Assembly: GCA_024231975.1 (NCBI GenBank)
Contig: JAAEQB010000074.1
Coordinates: 49,373 to 113,372, forward strand
DNA from: Allobosea sp.
GTDB taxonomy: Bacteria; Pseudomonadota; Alphaproteobacteria; Rhizobiales; Beijerinckiaceae
DNA: 64,000 nucleotides
Direction of reading: 5' to 3'
The notes beneath the pieces were generated by a model that saw only the letters and a program-made list of their open reading frames with translations, did not search any database and was not told where the DNA came from. The translations under genes were made by a program, and so were the position numbers. This document shows positions 1-8,589 of the stretch, piece by piece. Position 1 is the first letter of the stretch; each line of letters starts with the position of its first letter.

Positions 1-1415
1 TCATCGCAGCTTTCTGGATGACCTGGGCCTCGGAGCGGCAGTTCGACGAGGTGGTCGCGGTTCGCGAGACACGTAGCGCGACGGCCGATCTTCTGTCGCT
101 CGCGCAAGACGCCGAAACCGGCCAGCGCGGCTATCTGCTGTCGCGCGATGCTGCCTATCTTGGCCCCTATACGGATGCCGTCGCCAGGTTCGAGCCGACA
201 CTGGAGCGCCTCAAGGCTTCCGCCGGCGCGGCCGAGTTGGCGCAGGCCGAAATCGCGCGCCTGGAAAGCACACTGCGTGGCAAGCTGGCGGAACTGTCGC
301 AGACGATCGCCCTGGCGCAGCGTGGTGCCTGGGAGGATGCAATCGATACCGTCCGTCAGGGCTCGGGCCGCAATCTGATGGACGAGCTTCGCGCCGGGCT
401 CGGCAAGGTCATCGCTCAATCCGAGCAACGGCTTCAGCAGGCGATCGCCGGCCAGGAAACCGCATCGGCGCGGCTGCGCTGGACCATCGTGCTTGGTGCG
501 CTGGTGATCATTCTCTTCGCGGCCGTGGCCTTCTGGACGATCGCGCAATACACACGCGAGATCATCCTGGCGCGAACCGAGGTCGCCGCCCTCAACATCG
601 GGCTGGAAGAGCGCGTGCAACAGCGCACCGAAGCGCTCACCCGAGCCAACGAGGAAATCCAGCGCTTTGCCTATATCGTGACCCATGACCTGCGGGCGCC
701 GCTCGTGAACATCATGGGCTTCACGAGCGAGCTCGAAGCGACTGCGGCGCCGATCAAGGCCTATTTCGATGCCGGCGAAACGGCTGCTCCGGCGGTACTG
801 GAAGAGGCCCGCACGGCGGTCGACGTGGATCTGCCGGAAGCGATCAGCTTCATACGCTCCTCGACGCGCAAGATGGATGGGCTGATCAATGCCATCCTGA
901 AGATCTCGCGCGAGGGCAAGCGCGTCCTGCGCGCCGAAGCGATCGATCTTCCATCCGCGCTCGACGCAGCGGCGGCAGCTGTCCATCATCAGGCGAGCGA
1001 GAATGGCGACGGCATCACTGTCGACTGTCCGCCGCTCAAGATCCGGAGTGACCGCCTGTCGATGGAACAGGTCCTCGGGAACCTGCTGGACAATGCAATC
1101 AAATACCGGGCGCCAAATCGCGAGCTCAAGGTGGTGATGCGCGCGAAGCGGGAGAAGTCCGGCTGGGTGATTATCGAGGTCGAAGACAACGGCCGCGGCA
1201 TTGCACCGACTGATCATGAGCGGATTTTTGAGCTCTTTCGTCGATCCGGCACGCAGGACAAGCCGGGCGAAGGCATCGGGCTGGCACATGTCCGGACCAT
1301 CGTCCGCAATCTCGGCGGCGACATCACCGTCAGCTCCGAACTGGACGCTGGCACGACCTTCTCGATCTTGTTGCCGCCTGATCTCAGCGCGGTTCAGCGG
1401 AGTGCCTCCACGTGA
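1..1415 (+). CDS. CHASE3-domain sensor histidine kinase (5' end outside window)
   Basis: Membrane histidine kinase that autophosphorylates and passes phosphate to a response regulator. The frame is open from base 3, so the gene starts upstream. Counting from the ATG at 18: a CHASE3-like helical sensor covers about residues 9-150 (QDAETGQRGYLLS is typical), a membrane helix lies at about 154-176, then a short coiled coil and a HisKA domain with THDLRAPL, whose phospho-His is about residue 223. The ATPase domain has the N box (LLDNAIKY), G1 (DNGRGI) and G2 (GEGIGL). The stop overlaps the GTG of the receiver gene downstream, so the two are probably translationally coupled and form a cognate pair. 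The signal sensed is unknown. Confidence 0.9.
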   Translation, partial: IAAFWMTWASERQFDEVVAVRETRSATADLLSLAQDAETGQRGYLLSRDAAYLGPYTDAVARFEPTLERLKASAGAAELAQAEIARLESTLRGKLAELSQTIALAQRGAWEDAIDTVRQGSGRNLMDELRAGLGKVIAQSEQRLQQAIAGQETASARLRWTIVLGALVIILFAAVAFWTIAQYTREIILARTEVAALNIGLEERVQQRTEALTRANEEIQRFAYIVTHDLRAPLVNIMGFTSELEATAAPIKAYFDAGETAAPAVLEEARTAVDVDLPEAISFIRSSTRKMDGLINAILKISREGKRVLRAEAIDLPSALDAAAAAVHHQASENGDGITVDCPPLKIRSDRLSMEQVLGNLLDNAIKYRAPNRELKVVMRAKREKSGWVIIEVEDNGRGIAPTDHERIFELFRRSGTQDKPGEGIGLAHVRTIVRNLGGDITVSSELDAGTTFSILLPPDLSAVQRSAST

Positions 1416-1855
1416 GCAATGCAAAGCCGGTCTCGATCGTGATGATCGAGGATGACGAAGGTCATGCCCGTCTCATCGAGAAGAACATCCGCCGAGCGGG
1501 TGTGAACAACGAGATCATCCCGTTCCAGAACGGCACGGACGCTCTGGCTTTCCTCTTCGGCGCGGACGGTACGGGCGAAGCCAGCTCCCGCCGGCAGCTG
1601 CTCATCCTGCTCGACCTGAACCTGCCCGACATGGCCGGCGTCGACATCCTGGAGAAGGTCAAGGCGAACCCGCATACGCGCCGCTCGCCGGTCATCGTCC
1701 TGACGACGACAGACGACAGCCGCGAGATCCAGCGCTGCTATGACCTCGGCGCGAACGTCTATATCACGAAGCCGGTCGACTATGACGGTTTCGCCAACGC
1801 GATCAGGCAGTTGGGGCTGTTCTTCTCGGTGATGCAGGTTCCGGAAACCGAATGA
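1412..1855 (+). CDS. Single-domain response regulator (Rcp1-like)
   Basis: Receiver domain without an output domain, 147 residues, of the type often paired with CHASE3 or phytochrome kinases. Acidic pocket residues are near 13-15 (EDDE), the phospho-acceptor is about Asp68 in LLDLNLPDMAG, the conserved Thr is in LTTTDD, and Lys is in KPVDYDGF. It starts at a GTG that overlaps the kinase stop codon by four bases. It probably relays phosphate by protein contact rather than by binding DNA. The next gene, a receiver-kinase hybrid, starts 22 bp downstream, so all three form one signalling operon. Confidence 0.88.
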   Translation: MSNAKPVSIVMIEDDEGHARLIEKNIRRAGVNNEIIPFQNGTDALAFLFGADGTGEASSRRQLLILLDLNLPDMAGVDILEKVKANPHTRRSPVIVLTTTDDSREIQRCYDLGANVYITKPVDYDGFANAIRQLGLFFSVMQVPETE

Positions 1856-1877
1856 TGCTATCGACGGCGACGCGGTA

Positions 1878-2924
1878 ATGCCCAATCGGATCATTAAGGC
1901 ACTCTACATCGACGATGACGTCGCCTTGGGGCGGCTCGTCCAGCGCATTCTCGGCCGCCGCGGCTATCAGGTCGAGCATGTGACGACTGCGGAGACTGGG
2001 CTCGGCCGCCTCGAGGACGGCGATATCGATGTGGTCATTCTCGACCATGACCTCGGCACGACCTCGGGACTTGCCGTCCTGGAGGACCTGCGAGCACGCG
2101 AACATGCGCCTCCGGTCGTCTACGTCACGGCCTCGACCGAGCTCTCGATAGCGGTTCAGGCGCTCAAGGCTGGCGCTGTCGACTATGTCGTGAAGGCGAT
2201 CGGCGATGACTTCGAAGTTCTACTGGTGGCCGCGCTCGAGCAGGCCGTCGAACGCGCCCGGTTGATGCGGGCCAAGGAAGAGGCCGAGCAGCAGGTCCGC
2301 CAGGCCAAGGACCGGGCCGAGATGCTCTTGGCCGAGGTCAATCACCGCGTGGCCAACAGTCTCGCGCTCGTCGGCTCACTGGTCCGGATGCAGGCTGGTG
2401 CCGTGAAGGATACGGGCGCGAAGGCGGCTTTGGCGGAGACGCAGGCGCGCATCACGGCCATCGCGAACCTGCATCGCAGCCTCTACACCTCGACGGATGT
2501 CCAGCAGGTCGATCTCGCGGCCTATCTGGAAACGCTCGTCGGCGAATTGGGCAACTCGATCACGGCCTCGGGCAAGACGCCGATCGTCAAGCTCGACGCC
2601 GAACCCGTCTCGATCAAGACCGATCGCGCCGTCTCCGTCGGCATGATTGCGACGGAACTCGTCACCAATGCCCTGAAATATGCCTATCCGGTTGGAGAGG
2701 GCGAGGTTCGCGTCAGCGTTTCGCGGACGCCGTCCAATCAGATCATGCTCAGCGTCGCCGACGATGGCATCGGCTGGACCGGTGACGGGACGGCAAAGGG
2801 GAGCGGGCTCGGCGGCAAGATCATCGCTGCGATGTCGAAAAGCCTCGGCTCGAACCTGGAATATCACAGCCGGCCAATCGGCACGCTGGCCTCCATCACA
2901 TTCGATGAAAAGCTGGGATATTGA
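1878..2924 (+). CDS. Response regulator-histidine kinase hybrid (receiver + HisKA_2)
   Basis: A 348-residue cytoplasmic protein. An N-terminal receiver (phospho-acceptor about Asp56 in VVILDHDLG) is joined by a coiled coil (about 118-150) to a HisKA_2-type kinase. The kinase His is about 156 in LAEVNHRVANSL, and the ATPase motifs are ELVTNALKYAY and DDGIGW. HisKA_2 kinases in alphaproteobacteria often feed the general stress response (PhyR/NepR/EcfG), but no phyR or ecfG is visible here. It sits 22 bp behind the single-domain receiver, suggesting phosphate input from the CHASE3 kinase. No transmembrane segment is present. Confidence 0.87.
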   Translation: MPNRIIKALYIDDDVALGRLVQRILGRRGYQVEHVTTAETGLGRLEDGDIDVVILDHDLGTTSGLAVLEDLRAREHAPPVVYVTASTELSIAVQALKAGAVDYVVKAIGDDFEVLLVAALEQAVERARLMRAKEEAEQQVRQAKDRAEMLLAEVNHRVANSLALVGSLVRMQAGAVKDTGAKAALAETQARITAIANLHRSLYTSTDVQQVDLAAYLETLVGELGNSITASGKTPIVKLDAEPVSIKTDRAVSVGMIATELVTNALKYAYPVGEGEVRVSVSRTPSNQIMLSVADDGIGWTGDGTAKGSGLGGKIIAAMSKSLGSNLEYHSRPIGTLASITFDEKLGY

Positions 2925-3222
2925 CGGCGCATCGATGGCGAGCGCCAGGCGGTCAGCATTGAACTAGAGGTTGATCGCCAGCGCCAACGCCAGATTGAGC
3001 GTCAAAGCCAAGTAGATCCAAAACTCCAGGGGAACACTGCACCGCATCGAAGAACTCCGGACTCGCAGCGAAGAAATTCCGCATCCGGTGGATCGTTCCG
3101 CGTTCTGGGGGATTTGAGGAAAATGCCAGTGATGTTGGTGAACGCTTGGCTGCCATCGCCGGCATCGGACTCTGCGAGTGCACCTAAGCCCTTCCTCTGT
3201 TGCCCTCGCGCAGCGTGCGGGA
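2925..3222. other. Intergenic stretch with no supported gene
   Basis: About 300 bp between the signalling operon and the SemiSWEET gene. Short open frames exist on both strands, but none resembles a known family or has a good ribosome-binding site. No clear terminator or operator was seen. Confidence 0.5.
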
Positions 3223-3525
3223 ATGACGATGAACTGGATAACAGCCGCCGGCGCCATTGCCGCGATTTGCTCAATGGTCAGCTTCGTGCCGCAGGCCTGG
3301 CGTATCGTCAGATCGCGCGACACCAGTGCAATCTCGCCTGTGATGTACAGCTTCACCGTGGCGGGTTTCGCACTTTGGACCCTCTACGGAGTTGGGCTCG
3401 GTGAGTGGCCATTGATCGTGACGAACAGCGTCTGTCTGTTGCTTGCGTCATTCATCCTGCTGATGACGCTGCTGCCGCAGGCGAAAAAGGACGCAATGGC
3501 TGATAAGGTGGACCCTGATGCGTAA
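3223..3525 (+). CDS. SemiSWEET/PQ-loop small sugar transporter-like membrane protein
   Basis: About 100 residues with three hydrophobic helices and the PQ-loop signature SFVPQAWRI in the first. This is the size and layout of bacterial SemiSWEETs, which dimerise to pass sugars across the inner membrane. I chose the ATG at 3223 (MTMNWITAAG...). A GTG at 3178 would add 15 residues that do not look like family sequence. The Crp-like regulator follows 12 bp after the stop, so the two may be co-transcribed. The substrate cannot be told from sequence. Confidence 0.8.
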   Translation: MTMNWITAAGAIAAICSMVSFVPQAWRIVRSRDTSAISPVMYSFTVAGFALWTLYGVGLGEWPLIVTNSVCLLLASFILLMTLLPQAKKDAMADKVDPDA

Positions 3526-3537
3526 GACCGAGGGCTA

Positions 3538-4278
3538 ATGGACAAGGACCATTATCTTCACGGGCTCGTCCGGAAGCTCGAGACGAGCTCGCCCTTGCAG
3601 TCCGAGGAGCGAGACCAGCTGCTCCGGCTGCCGCTGATCCTCAAGCAGTTCGAGAGCGGCCATGACATCGTCAGCGAGGGGGAGCGCACGAAGCAATGCT
3701 GCCTCGTCGCAGAAGGGCTGGTTTGCCGCTACAAGATCGTAGGCGACGGGCAGCGCCAGATCCTGTCCTTGCACCTGCCGGGCGACATCCCCGATATCCA
3801 TTCGCTCCTAATCGAGCAGATGGATCACAATCTGGGAACACTCACGCCTGCCATCGTCGGCTTCATTCCTCACGACGCCGTTCGGTCACTGACCCGCTCC
3901 TATTACCGGATCGCCGAAGCATTCTGGCGCGAAACGCTCGTAGAGGCCGCCATTTACCGCGAGTGGATGGTAGGGATTGGCCGGCGCTCGGCGCCGAGCC
4001 GTATCGCTCACCTGTTCTGCGAGTTCATCACCAAGATGACGGCGATCGGCCTTTCCGACGGCAAGACCTGCGAGCTGCCGCTGACGCAGCCGGAAATCGC
4101 CGATGCACTTGGACTCTCCACGGTTCACATGAACAAGAAGCTGCGAGAGATCAGGCAGGCCGGGCTGGTGCGCCTTCGGTCGAACAGGCTGACGATCCTT
4201 GATTGGGCAGGCCTGTGCAAACTGGCGGATTTCGATCCCGACTATCTGCATTTGCGGGAAGTCCGCTCCAAAAAGTGA
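3538..4278 (+). CDS. Crp/Fnr-family transcriptional regulator
   Basis: A 246-residue regulator with an N-terminal cyclic-nucleotide-type beta-roll (about 20-140) and a C-terminal winged helix (about 165-230; TQPEIADALGLSTVHMNKKLREI). The recognition helix reads STVHMNKKL, not the ETVSR form that reads TTGA half-sites, so it should not bind the operators found later in this window. It lacks the N-terminal cysteine cluster of FNR. This subgroup (HTH_Crp_2) is expanded in Bosea and Bradyrhizobium with mostly unknown ligands. Confidence 0.85.
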   Translation: MDKDHYLHGLVRKLETSSPLQSEERDQLLRLPLILKQFESGHDIVSEGERTKQCCLVAEGLVCRYKIVGDGQRQILSLHLPGDIPDIHSLLIEQMDHNLGTLTPAIVGFIPHDAVRSLTRSYYRIAEAFWRETLVEAAIYREWMVGIGRRSAPSRIAHLFCEFITKMTAIGLSDGKTCELPLTQPEIADALGLSTVHMNKKLREIRQAGLVRLRSNRLTILDWAGLCKLADFDPDYLHLREVRSKK

Positions 4279-4320
4279 GTTTGGGCGGGAACACCAGACA
4301 GCGAGCGGCATTTGACAGGC

Positions 4321-4548
4321 ATGCCCCGGTATTTCTTTCACACACGCGACGGCCAGCACGTCGAATTGGACGACGAGGGCACCGAATTGCCCAATGACCA
4401 AGCTGCCAAAAATGCTGCGAAGGAGCTTCTCGCTGGAATCAATCGCGAAAAGCTTCCCAATGGCGACCACATGGAATTGGCGGTCGTCGTAAGGGATGCC
4501 GCTGGTGCTGACATCTATACGGTGACCCTGAATCTCGACGGCCACTAG
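4321..4548 (+). CDS. DUF6894-type small protein
   Basis: A 75-residue protein beginning MPRYFFHTRDG, with DDEGTELPND and a C-terminal V.LNL.G strand, the typical pattern of the DUF6894 family of small soluble proteins common in Rhizobiales. Function unknown. I chose the ATG at 4321; a TTG nine bases upstream is possible. It lies 42 bp after the Crp-like regulator. Confidence 0.75.
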   Translation: MPRYFFHTRDGQHVELDDEGTELPNDQAAKNAAKELLAGINREKLPNGDHMELAVVVRDAAGADIYTVTLNLDGH

Positions 4549-4698
4549 GGCCTCGCATTCCCGCTCACCCGCTTCAGCAAACCGCGGCGTTTCGAAGCGC
4601 TCGACAGAACCACTTCAAGGCGCTGACACGGAACTTCTCATCGCTGCCGCCGTTGTTTGTAGCAACTGACTAACTCTCTGGCACATAAGGAGATTCCG

Positions 4699-4998
4699 AT
4701 GCGAAGCGTGGTTCTCACGTCCCTTTTCTGCGCCTTGATGTCGACGGCGGCCATCGCGCAAACATCGACCACCGCCCCGACGCCGTCGCCGAATGCTCCG
4801 GCGGACGCCAACGCGCCTCTACCCGGCGCCAACAGCTTCACCGAAGGGCAGGCCAAGAGCCGGCTTGAGGCCAACGGCTATTCCAATGTGACCGCGCTCA
4901 AGAAGGACGACAACGGCGTCTGGAAGGGCACCGCGACCCATTCCGGCGCGCAGGTCAGCGTCTCGGTCGATTATCGCGGCAACATCACCCGCAACTGA
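4699..4998 (+). CDS. Secreted PepSY-like protein
   Basis: A 99-residue exported protein. The signal peptide is residues 1-20 with probable cleavage after AIA, then a Pro/Ala/Thr-rich linker, then a PepSY-like domain (about 46-99; FTEGQAKSRLEANGYSNV and VSVDYRGNI). A good AAGGAG ribosome site precedes the ATG. Similar small periplasmic proteins are common in Bosea and Methylobacterium; their role is unknown, possibly binding or inhibiting periplasmic targets. It is followed by a glycine-zipper stress protein 34 bp downstream. Confidence 0.8.
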   Translation: MRSVVLTSLFCALMSTAAIAQTSTTAPTPSPNAPADANAPLPGANSFTEGQAKSRLEANGYSNVTALKKDDNGVWKGTATHSGAQVSVSVDYRGNITRN

Positions 4999-5032
4999 CC
5001 ACCGGCTTTCGATCTAGAGGAGGAGAATTCTC

Positions 5033-5563
5033 ATGCGTACCATCACACGCTCCTATGAGACCTATGATGCCGCACGCCGCGTGGTCGACGACCTCCAGGC
5101 TGCCGGCTTTCCCGCGGCGAACATCAGCCTGATCGGCCGCCATGCAAGCACCGACAGCAGCAATGCCGGGGAAGGCGCCGGCATCGGTGCGGCTCTCGGC
5201 GGCGCAGCGGGCCTGCTCGCCGGGCTCGGCTTGCTCGCGATCCCCGGCATCGGTCCGGTCGTCGCGGCCGGCTGGCTCGCATCCACAGCAGCCGGCGCCG
5301 CGGCCGGCGGCGTCACCGGCGGCATCATCGGCGCGTTCACCAGCGCCGGCGAGGATGAGGAGAGCGCCAACTACTACGCCGAAACCGTCCGGCGTGGTGG
5401 GAGCGTCGTTTCGGTGAAGGCTCACGAGGACCAGGCTCCGGCGGCGGAAGCCATCATGGACGGCGCCATGCCAATCGATCGCGATGCGCGCCTGACGGAC
5501 TACAGGAACGAGGGCTGGTCGCGGTTCGACGAGCGTGGTGAGCCGTACCGGCCCATCATCTAG
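5033..5563 (+). CDS. General stress protein 17M-like, glycine-zipper membrane protein
   Basis: A 176-residue protein. The N-terminal alpha/beta domain (residues 1-38, YDAARRVVDDLQAAGF..) is of the general-stress-protein 17M (YflT) type. The centre (about 48-110) is rich in Gly/Ala with two hydrophobic stretches. The C-terminal part (GGSVVSVKAHEDQA) resembles the paired half of this family. A strong AGGAGGAG ribosome site precedes it. It ends just before a strong terminator, so it probably closes a stress operon with the PepSY-like gene. Confidence 0.75.
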   Translation: MRTITRSYETYDAARRVVDDLQAAGFPAANISLIGRHASTDSSNAGEGAGIGAALGGAAGLLAGLGLLAIPGIGPVVAAGWLASTAAGAAAGGVTGGIIGAFTSAGEDEESANYYAETVRRGGSVVSVKAHEDQAPAAEAIMDGAMPIDRDARLTDYRNEGWSRFDERGEPYRPII

Positions 5564-5583
5564 TCTTGCCTCGGCGGACCTTG

Positions 5584-5616
5584 CCCCGCCGGGTCGTTCC
5601 GGCGGGGTGTTTTTTG
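5584..5616 (+). terminator. Rho-independent terminator
   Basis: Perfect 9-bp stem (5584-5592 with 5599-5607), six-base loop, then a T-rich tail at 5610-5616. It lies 20 bp past the stop of the glycine-zipper stress gene. Confidence 0.9.
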
Positions 5617-5661
5617 TCTGAGTGATTAGGAACCTGGCGCTGCGGGAGGCGTTTCCAGCCG

Positions 5662-5964
5662 GTGATTGATCAGCCCGAGAGACAAGCCTTGCCCGCAGAT
5701 GACTTCGTTCCTCGCGAACCCGATCCATTCGCGGTGCTGATCGACCCGGTGGACATCGCGCGTGTCCATGCTGCCGTCGATTGCGCCTGGACAGCGCTTC
5801 AATCGCGGTGCCGCATCGCCGCTGATCCCGAGCTTGCGAGAGCGAGCCTCTATGGGATCGTGGCGAGCAACATTCATTTCGCCGCTGACGATCACGACCT
5901 CATTCGTCGGTCGATCGATCACTTTCTCGTCGGCCGCCGTCGCGAGGGCGCAGGGAGCAGCTAA
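5662..5964 (+). CDS. Hypothetical small protein
   Basis: A 100-residue frame with a GTG start and no recognised domain. Composition is normal for a real soluble alphaproteobacterial protein (PADDFVPREPDPFAVLIDP, then helical LARASLYGIVASNI). It has its own transcription unit after the terminator at 5584. Function unknown. Coding status is supported only by composition and by the lack of a better frame. Confidence 0.5.
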   Translation: MIDQPERQALPADDFVPREPDPFAVLIDPVDIARVHAAVDCAWTALQSRCRIAADPELARASLYGIVASNIHFAADDHDLIRRSIDHFLVGRRREGAGSS

Positions 5965-6005
5965 GCCGGAGAGCCGCTCGCGCCCCGTCAGCGGATTTCT
6001 CGGTT

Positions 6006-6182
6006 AAGTTGGCCACCTTCAACGTCAACGGCATCAACGGGCGTTTTCCGGTGCTCCTACGGTGGATGCGCGAAGCTGGGCCGGATATCGTCTGGAGCAA
6101 AGCGAGCGACCGTGCTCAGAAATGGGTTGCCTGGGCTGACCAGAAAAACGGATGGCTCACCCGAAAGGGTGTCATGGTTTAG
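6006..6182 (+). pseudogene. Exodeoxyribonuclease III (xth) N-terminal remnant
   Basis: The frame from 6006 reads KLATFNVNGINGRF then PVLLRWMREAGPDIV, a clear match to the start of exonuclease III (family form MKxATFNVNGxNxRLPVLLxWL). The initiator codon is replaced (GTT before AAG), and after about 31 codons the sequence becomes unrelated and stops at 6180. The catalytic Glu, Asp and His motifs are absent, so this is a decayed fragment. It marks an old deletion between the two stress-gene blocks. Confidence 0.7.
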
Positions 6183-6320
6183 CGTAATCGCCACTGGTTG
6201 TGCGTGCTTAGCTCGCTAAGCTCGCGTGAGGCTGTATCAGCCCGTCAGTCGCAGGTTTCGAATTCGCCGCGGGTGTACCGGCAGTTCGCACAGTCTGGCC
6301 GGGCACAGGGGAACGGCCAT

Positions 6321-6352
6321 CAGGGCTGACCTTCCAAGGGAGGTCAGCCCTG
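6321..6352. repeat. Perfect 12-bp inverted repeat
   Basis: Arms 6321-6332 and 6341-6352 are exact reverse complements around an 8-base loop. No T-run follows, so it is not a classic intrinsic terminator. It lies in a gene-poor stretch (6183-6643) with nothing else recognisable. Confidence 0.6.
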
Positions 6353-6643
6353 TCGCGTTTCGCCGCAACTGCTTGTCCGCCTGCAGGCTCTTGTTCAGGG
6401 CATCGACCCGGTTGCGACATTGCCGGGACGCTCCTTGCTATCGGCGGCCGCAGGGATCTTCCCTATGCATTTCCGTCCGCGCCGGAAGAAGAGAGCAGCC
6501 GTGCGGACTTGCTGGCGGCATCCTGTCATTTGACATGGACAAGCGACTTGCGAAGGCGCCTACTCGTTCAGCCGTTGTCTCCATACCGCTTCTGGAAATG
6601 ACCGCGTGCGGCGCGTTTTGACGCCGCCAAGCGGAGAGACACA

Positions 6644-6895
6644 ATGCTCACTGGCAAAGGCCGGCTCAACCTGCGCGACGGGCGCAGGATCGATGTTCTG
6701 TACCAATTTGCGGGCGACTATGACGACCGCCGGGCCGGCTACCTGCTCTGCGACACAAGAGAGTATGACGACAGCCAGTTCTGCCACCGGCTGGTGCTCG
6801 AATGCGAGGATGGCGCATCCGTCGTATTGGTGGTCATGAACCGCAGCAACAGGCATCTGGCGGTGCACGGCCGCGTGCTTCCCGTCGCGGCATAG
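6644..6895 (+). CDS. Conserved small hypothetical protein
   Basis: 83 residues; MLTGKGRLNLRDG start, DYDDRRAGYLLCDT centre. It is predicted to be a compact beta-rich soluble protein. A purine-rich GCGGAGAG precedes the ATG. No named domain is recognised. It sits 91 bp before the DUF892 ferritin-like gene and could share its transcript. Confidence 0.6.
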   Translation: MLTGKGRLNLRDGRRIDVLYQFAGDYDDRRAGYLLCDTREYDDSQFCHRLVLECEDGASVVLVVMNRSNRHLAVHGRVLPVAA

Positions 6896-6986
6896 GGGCT
6901 GCTCCCGGCGATTGTCTGGAACCTGGCAGTCTCGATCTTGTTTCTGAAATCTACGGCTGGGGGTCACCGCACGAGGAGGCTCCCCG

Positions 6987-7490
6987 ATGGGATGGTTCAC
7001 CAAAGATATCAAGACCATGGATGATCTGTTCATCCATACGCTCCAGGATATCTACTACGCCGAGCACCAGATCAAAAAGTCGCTTCCCGACATGGTCGAC
7101 AAGGCGACGAGCCCCGAGCTGAAGCAGGGCTTTCAAGCGCATCTTCAGCAGACCGACGGGCATATCGCCCGGTTGAGGCAGGTCTTCAAACAGCATGGCG
7201 CCGAGGAGAAGGCCGTCACCTGTCCGGCGATCGATGGAATCTTGTCGGAAGCGAGCGATATCGCTTCCGATGTCGACGACAAGCAGGTGCTCGATGCAGC
7301 GCTGATCGCTGCCGCCCAGGCGGTCGAGCACTACGAAATCACCCGGTACGGCACGTTGGTTGCCTGGGCCAAGCTGCTCGGCCGCGAGGATTGCGCGTCT
7401 CTCCTCAAGCAGAATCTCGATGAAGAAGCTGCGACAGATGCGAAGCTGACCAAGCTCGCAACGAGCATGGTCAACCGGCAGGCGGCGTGA
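6987..7490 (+). CDS. DUF892 ferritin-like protein (YciE/YciF family)
   Basis: A 167-residue all-helical protein of the YciE/YciF family. It has MDDLFIHTLQDIYYAEHQI near the N terminus, HLQQTDGHIARLRQVF in the second helix and QAVEHYEITRYGTLVAWA in the third. These Glu and His residues are positioned like the di-metal ligands of ferritin-like bundles. The family is induced by osmotic or general stress in enterobacteria; the exact reaction is unknown. An AGGAGG ribosome site precedes the ATG. A terminator follows immediately. Confidence 0.88.
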   Translation: MGWFTKDIKTMDDLFIHTLQDIYYAEHQIKKSLPDMVDKATSPELKQGFQAHLQQTDGHIARLRQVFKQHGAEEKAVTCPAIDGILSEASDIASDVDDKQVLDAALIAAAQAVEHYEITRYGTLVAWAKLLGREDCASLLKQNLDEEAATDAKLTKLATSMVNRQAA

Positions 7491-7498
7491 TGCTAAAT

Positions 7499-7533
7499 GC
7501 CGGAAGTGGGGTTCTCTCGCTTCCGGCGCTTTT
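7499..7533 (+). terminator. Rho-independent terminator
   Basis: 8-bp stem (7499-7506 with 7520-7527) followed by GCTTTTC. It lies 9 bp past the DUF892 stop. Confidence 0.75.
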
Positions 7534-7555
7534 CTCATGATCCGCTGGAGGCATC

Positions 7556-8407
7556 ATGTCAGCCACCGATCCCATGATTCATGAAGACGCTCTGCCCGGG
7601 CACGAATCCGCTTTGGAGCCCAAGCCTGACTGGCTGCCTCGTTACCCTGGAGCGGGGCGGCTTTCCGGCAAGGTCGCGCTTGTAACCGGTGCGGACAGCG
7701 GGATCGGCCGCGCTGTCGCCGCTCTCTATGCCCGTGAAGGTGCCAACGTTGCGATCGTCTATCTCTGCGAGCACGACGATGCGGAGGCAACGATCGACAT
7801 CATCCAGAAGGAAGGCCGGCGCGGCCTCGCGATCGCCGGTGATGTGGGTGACAAGAACTTCTGCGAAACCGCAGTGTCGCAGACGATCGAAGCGTTCGGG
7901 CGTCTCGACGTTCTCGTCAACAATGCCGGCGAGCAACATCCCGACGAGGACATCACGGATATCACTGAAGAGCAGCTCCGCCGGACATTCCAGACCAACA
8001 TCTTCGGCATGTTCTTCATGACGCAAGCTGCCCGACCGCATCTGAAGCGGGGAGCAGCCATCGTCAATTGCACTTCGGTCACCAGCTACAAGGGCTCGCC
8101 AGAGCTGCTCGACTACAGTTCAACGAAAGGCGCGATCACAGCCTTCACGCGCGCGCTAGCCGCGAACCTGGTGGGCGACGGCATTCGCGTCAACGCGGTC
8201 GCGCCAGGCCCCATCTGGACGCCGCTCAATCCCATGGGCGGGGCGAGCAAGGAAAAGCTGGAGCACTTCGGGGAGGGCACACCAATGAAACGTCCGGGAC
8301 AGCCCAACGAAGTGGCTCCGAGCTTCCTGTTCCTGGCCTGTGAGGATGCCAGCTATATGACGGGCCAGGTGCTGCATCCCAACGGTGGAACGCCGGTCAG
8401 CGGATGA
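7556..8407 (+). CDS. SDR-family oxidoreductase (general stress protein 39/YghA type)
   Basis: A 283-residue short-chain dehydrogenase. The extended N terminus (1-35) is typical of the GSP39/YghA group. The cofactor loop is TGADSGIGRA (about 44-53), NNAG is near 122, and the catalytic Ser and YSSTK are about 178 and 190. C-terminal GQVLHPNGG is also typical. It reduces or oxidises an unknown carbonyl or alcohol with NAD(P)H in the cytoplasm. Its group is stress-linked, matching its neighbours. TGGAGG precedes the ATG. Confidence 0.88.
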   Translation: MSATDPMIHEDALPGHESALEPKPDWLPRYPGAGRLSGKVALVTGADSGIGRAVAALYAREGANVAIVYLCEHDDAEATIDIIQKEGRRGLAIAGDVGDKNFCETAVSQTIEAFGRLDVLVNNAGEQHPDEDITDITEEQLRRTFQTNIFGMFFMTQAARPHLKRGAAIVNCTSVTSYKGSPELLDYSSTKGAITAFTRALAANLVGDGIRVNAVAPGPIWTPLNPMGGASKEKLEHFGEGTPMKRPGQPNEVAPSFLFLACEDASYMTGQVLHPNGGTPVSG

Positions 8408-8589
8408 TCCGCTCGCGACGAACAATGCAATGCCCACAGCAAATGCAAGCTGCCGAGGAGAGCTCCCATACCGAGCCAGCACTGTCGACGCCGATCGCGT
8501 CCTGATGCTCCGCGTGTGAACCGAAAGGTGCACGGTTTGTCATGGTTGCCGCTCCCCGTTCGAAGCGGCGAAAATAGCCGGCAGGCTGC

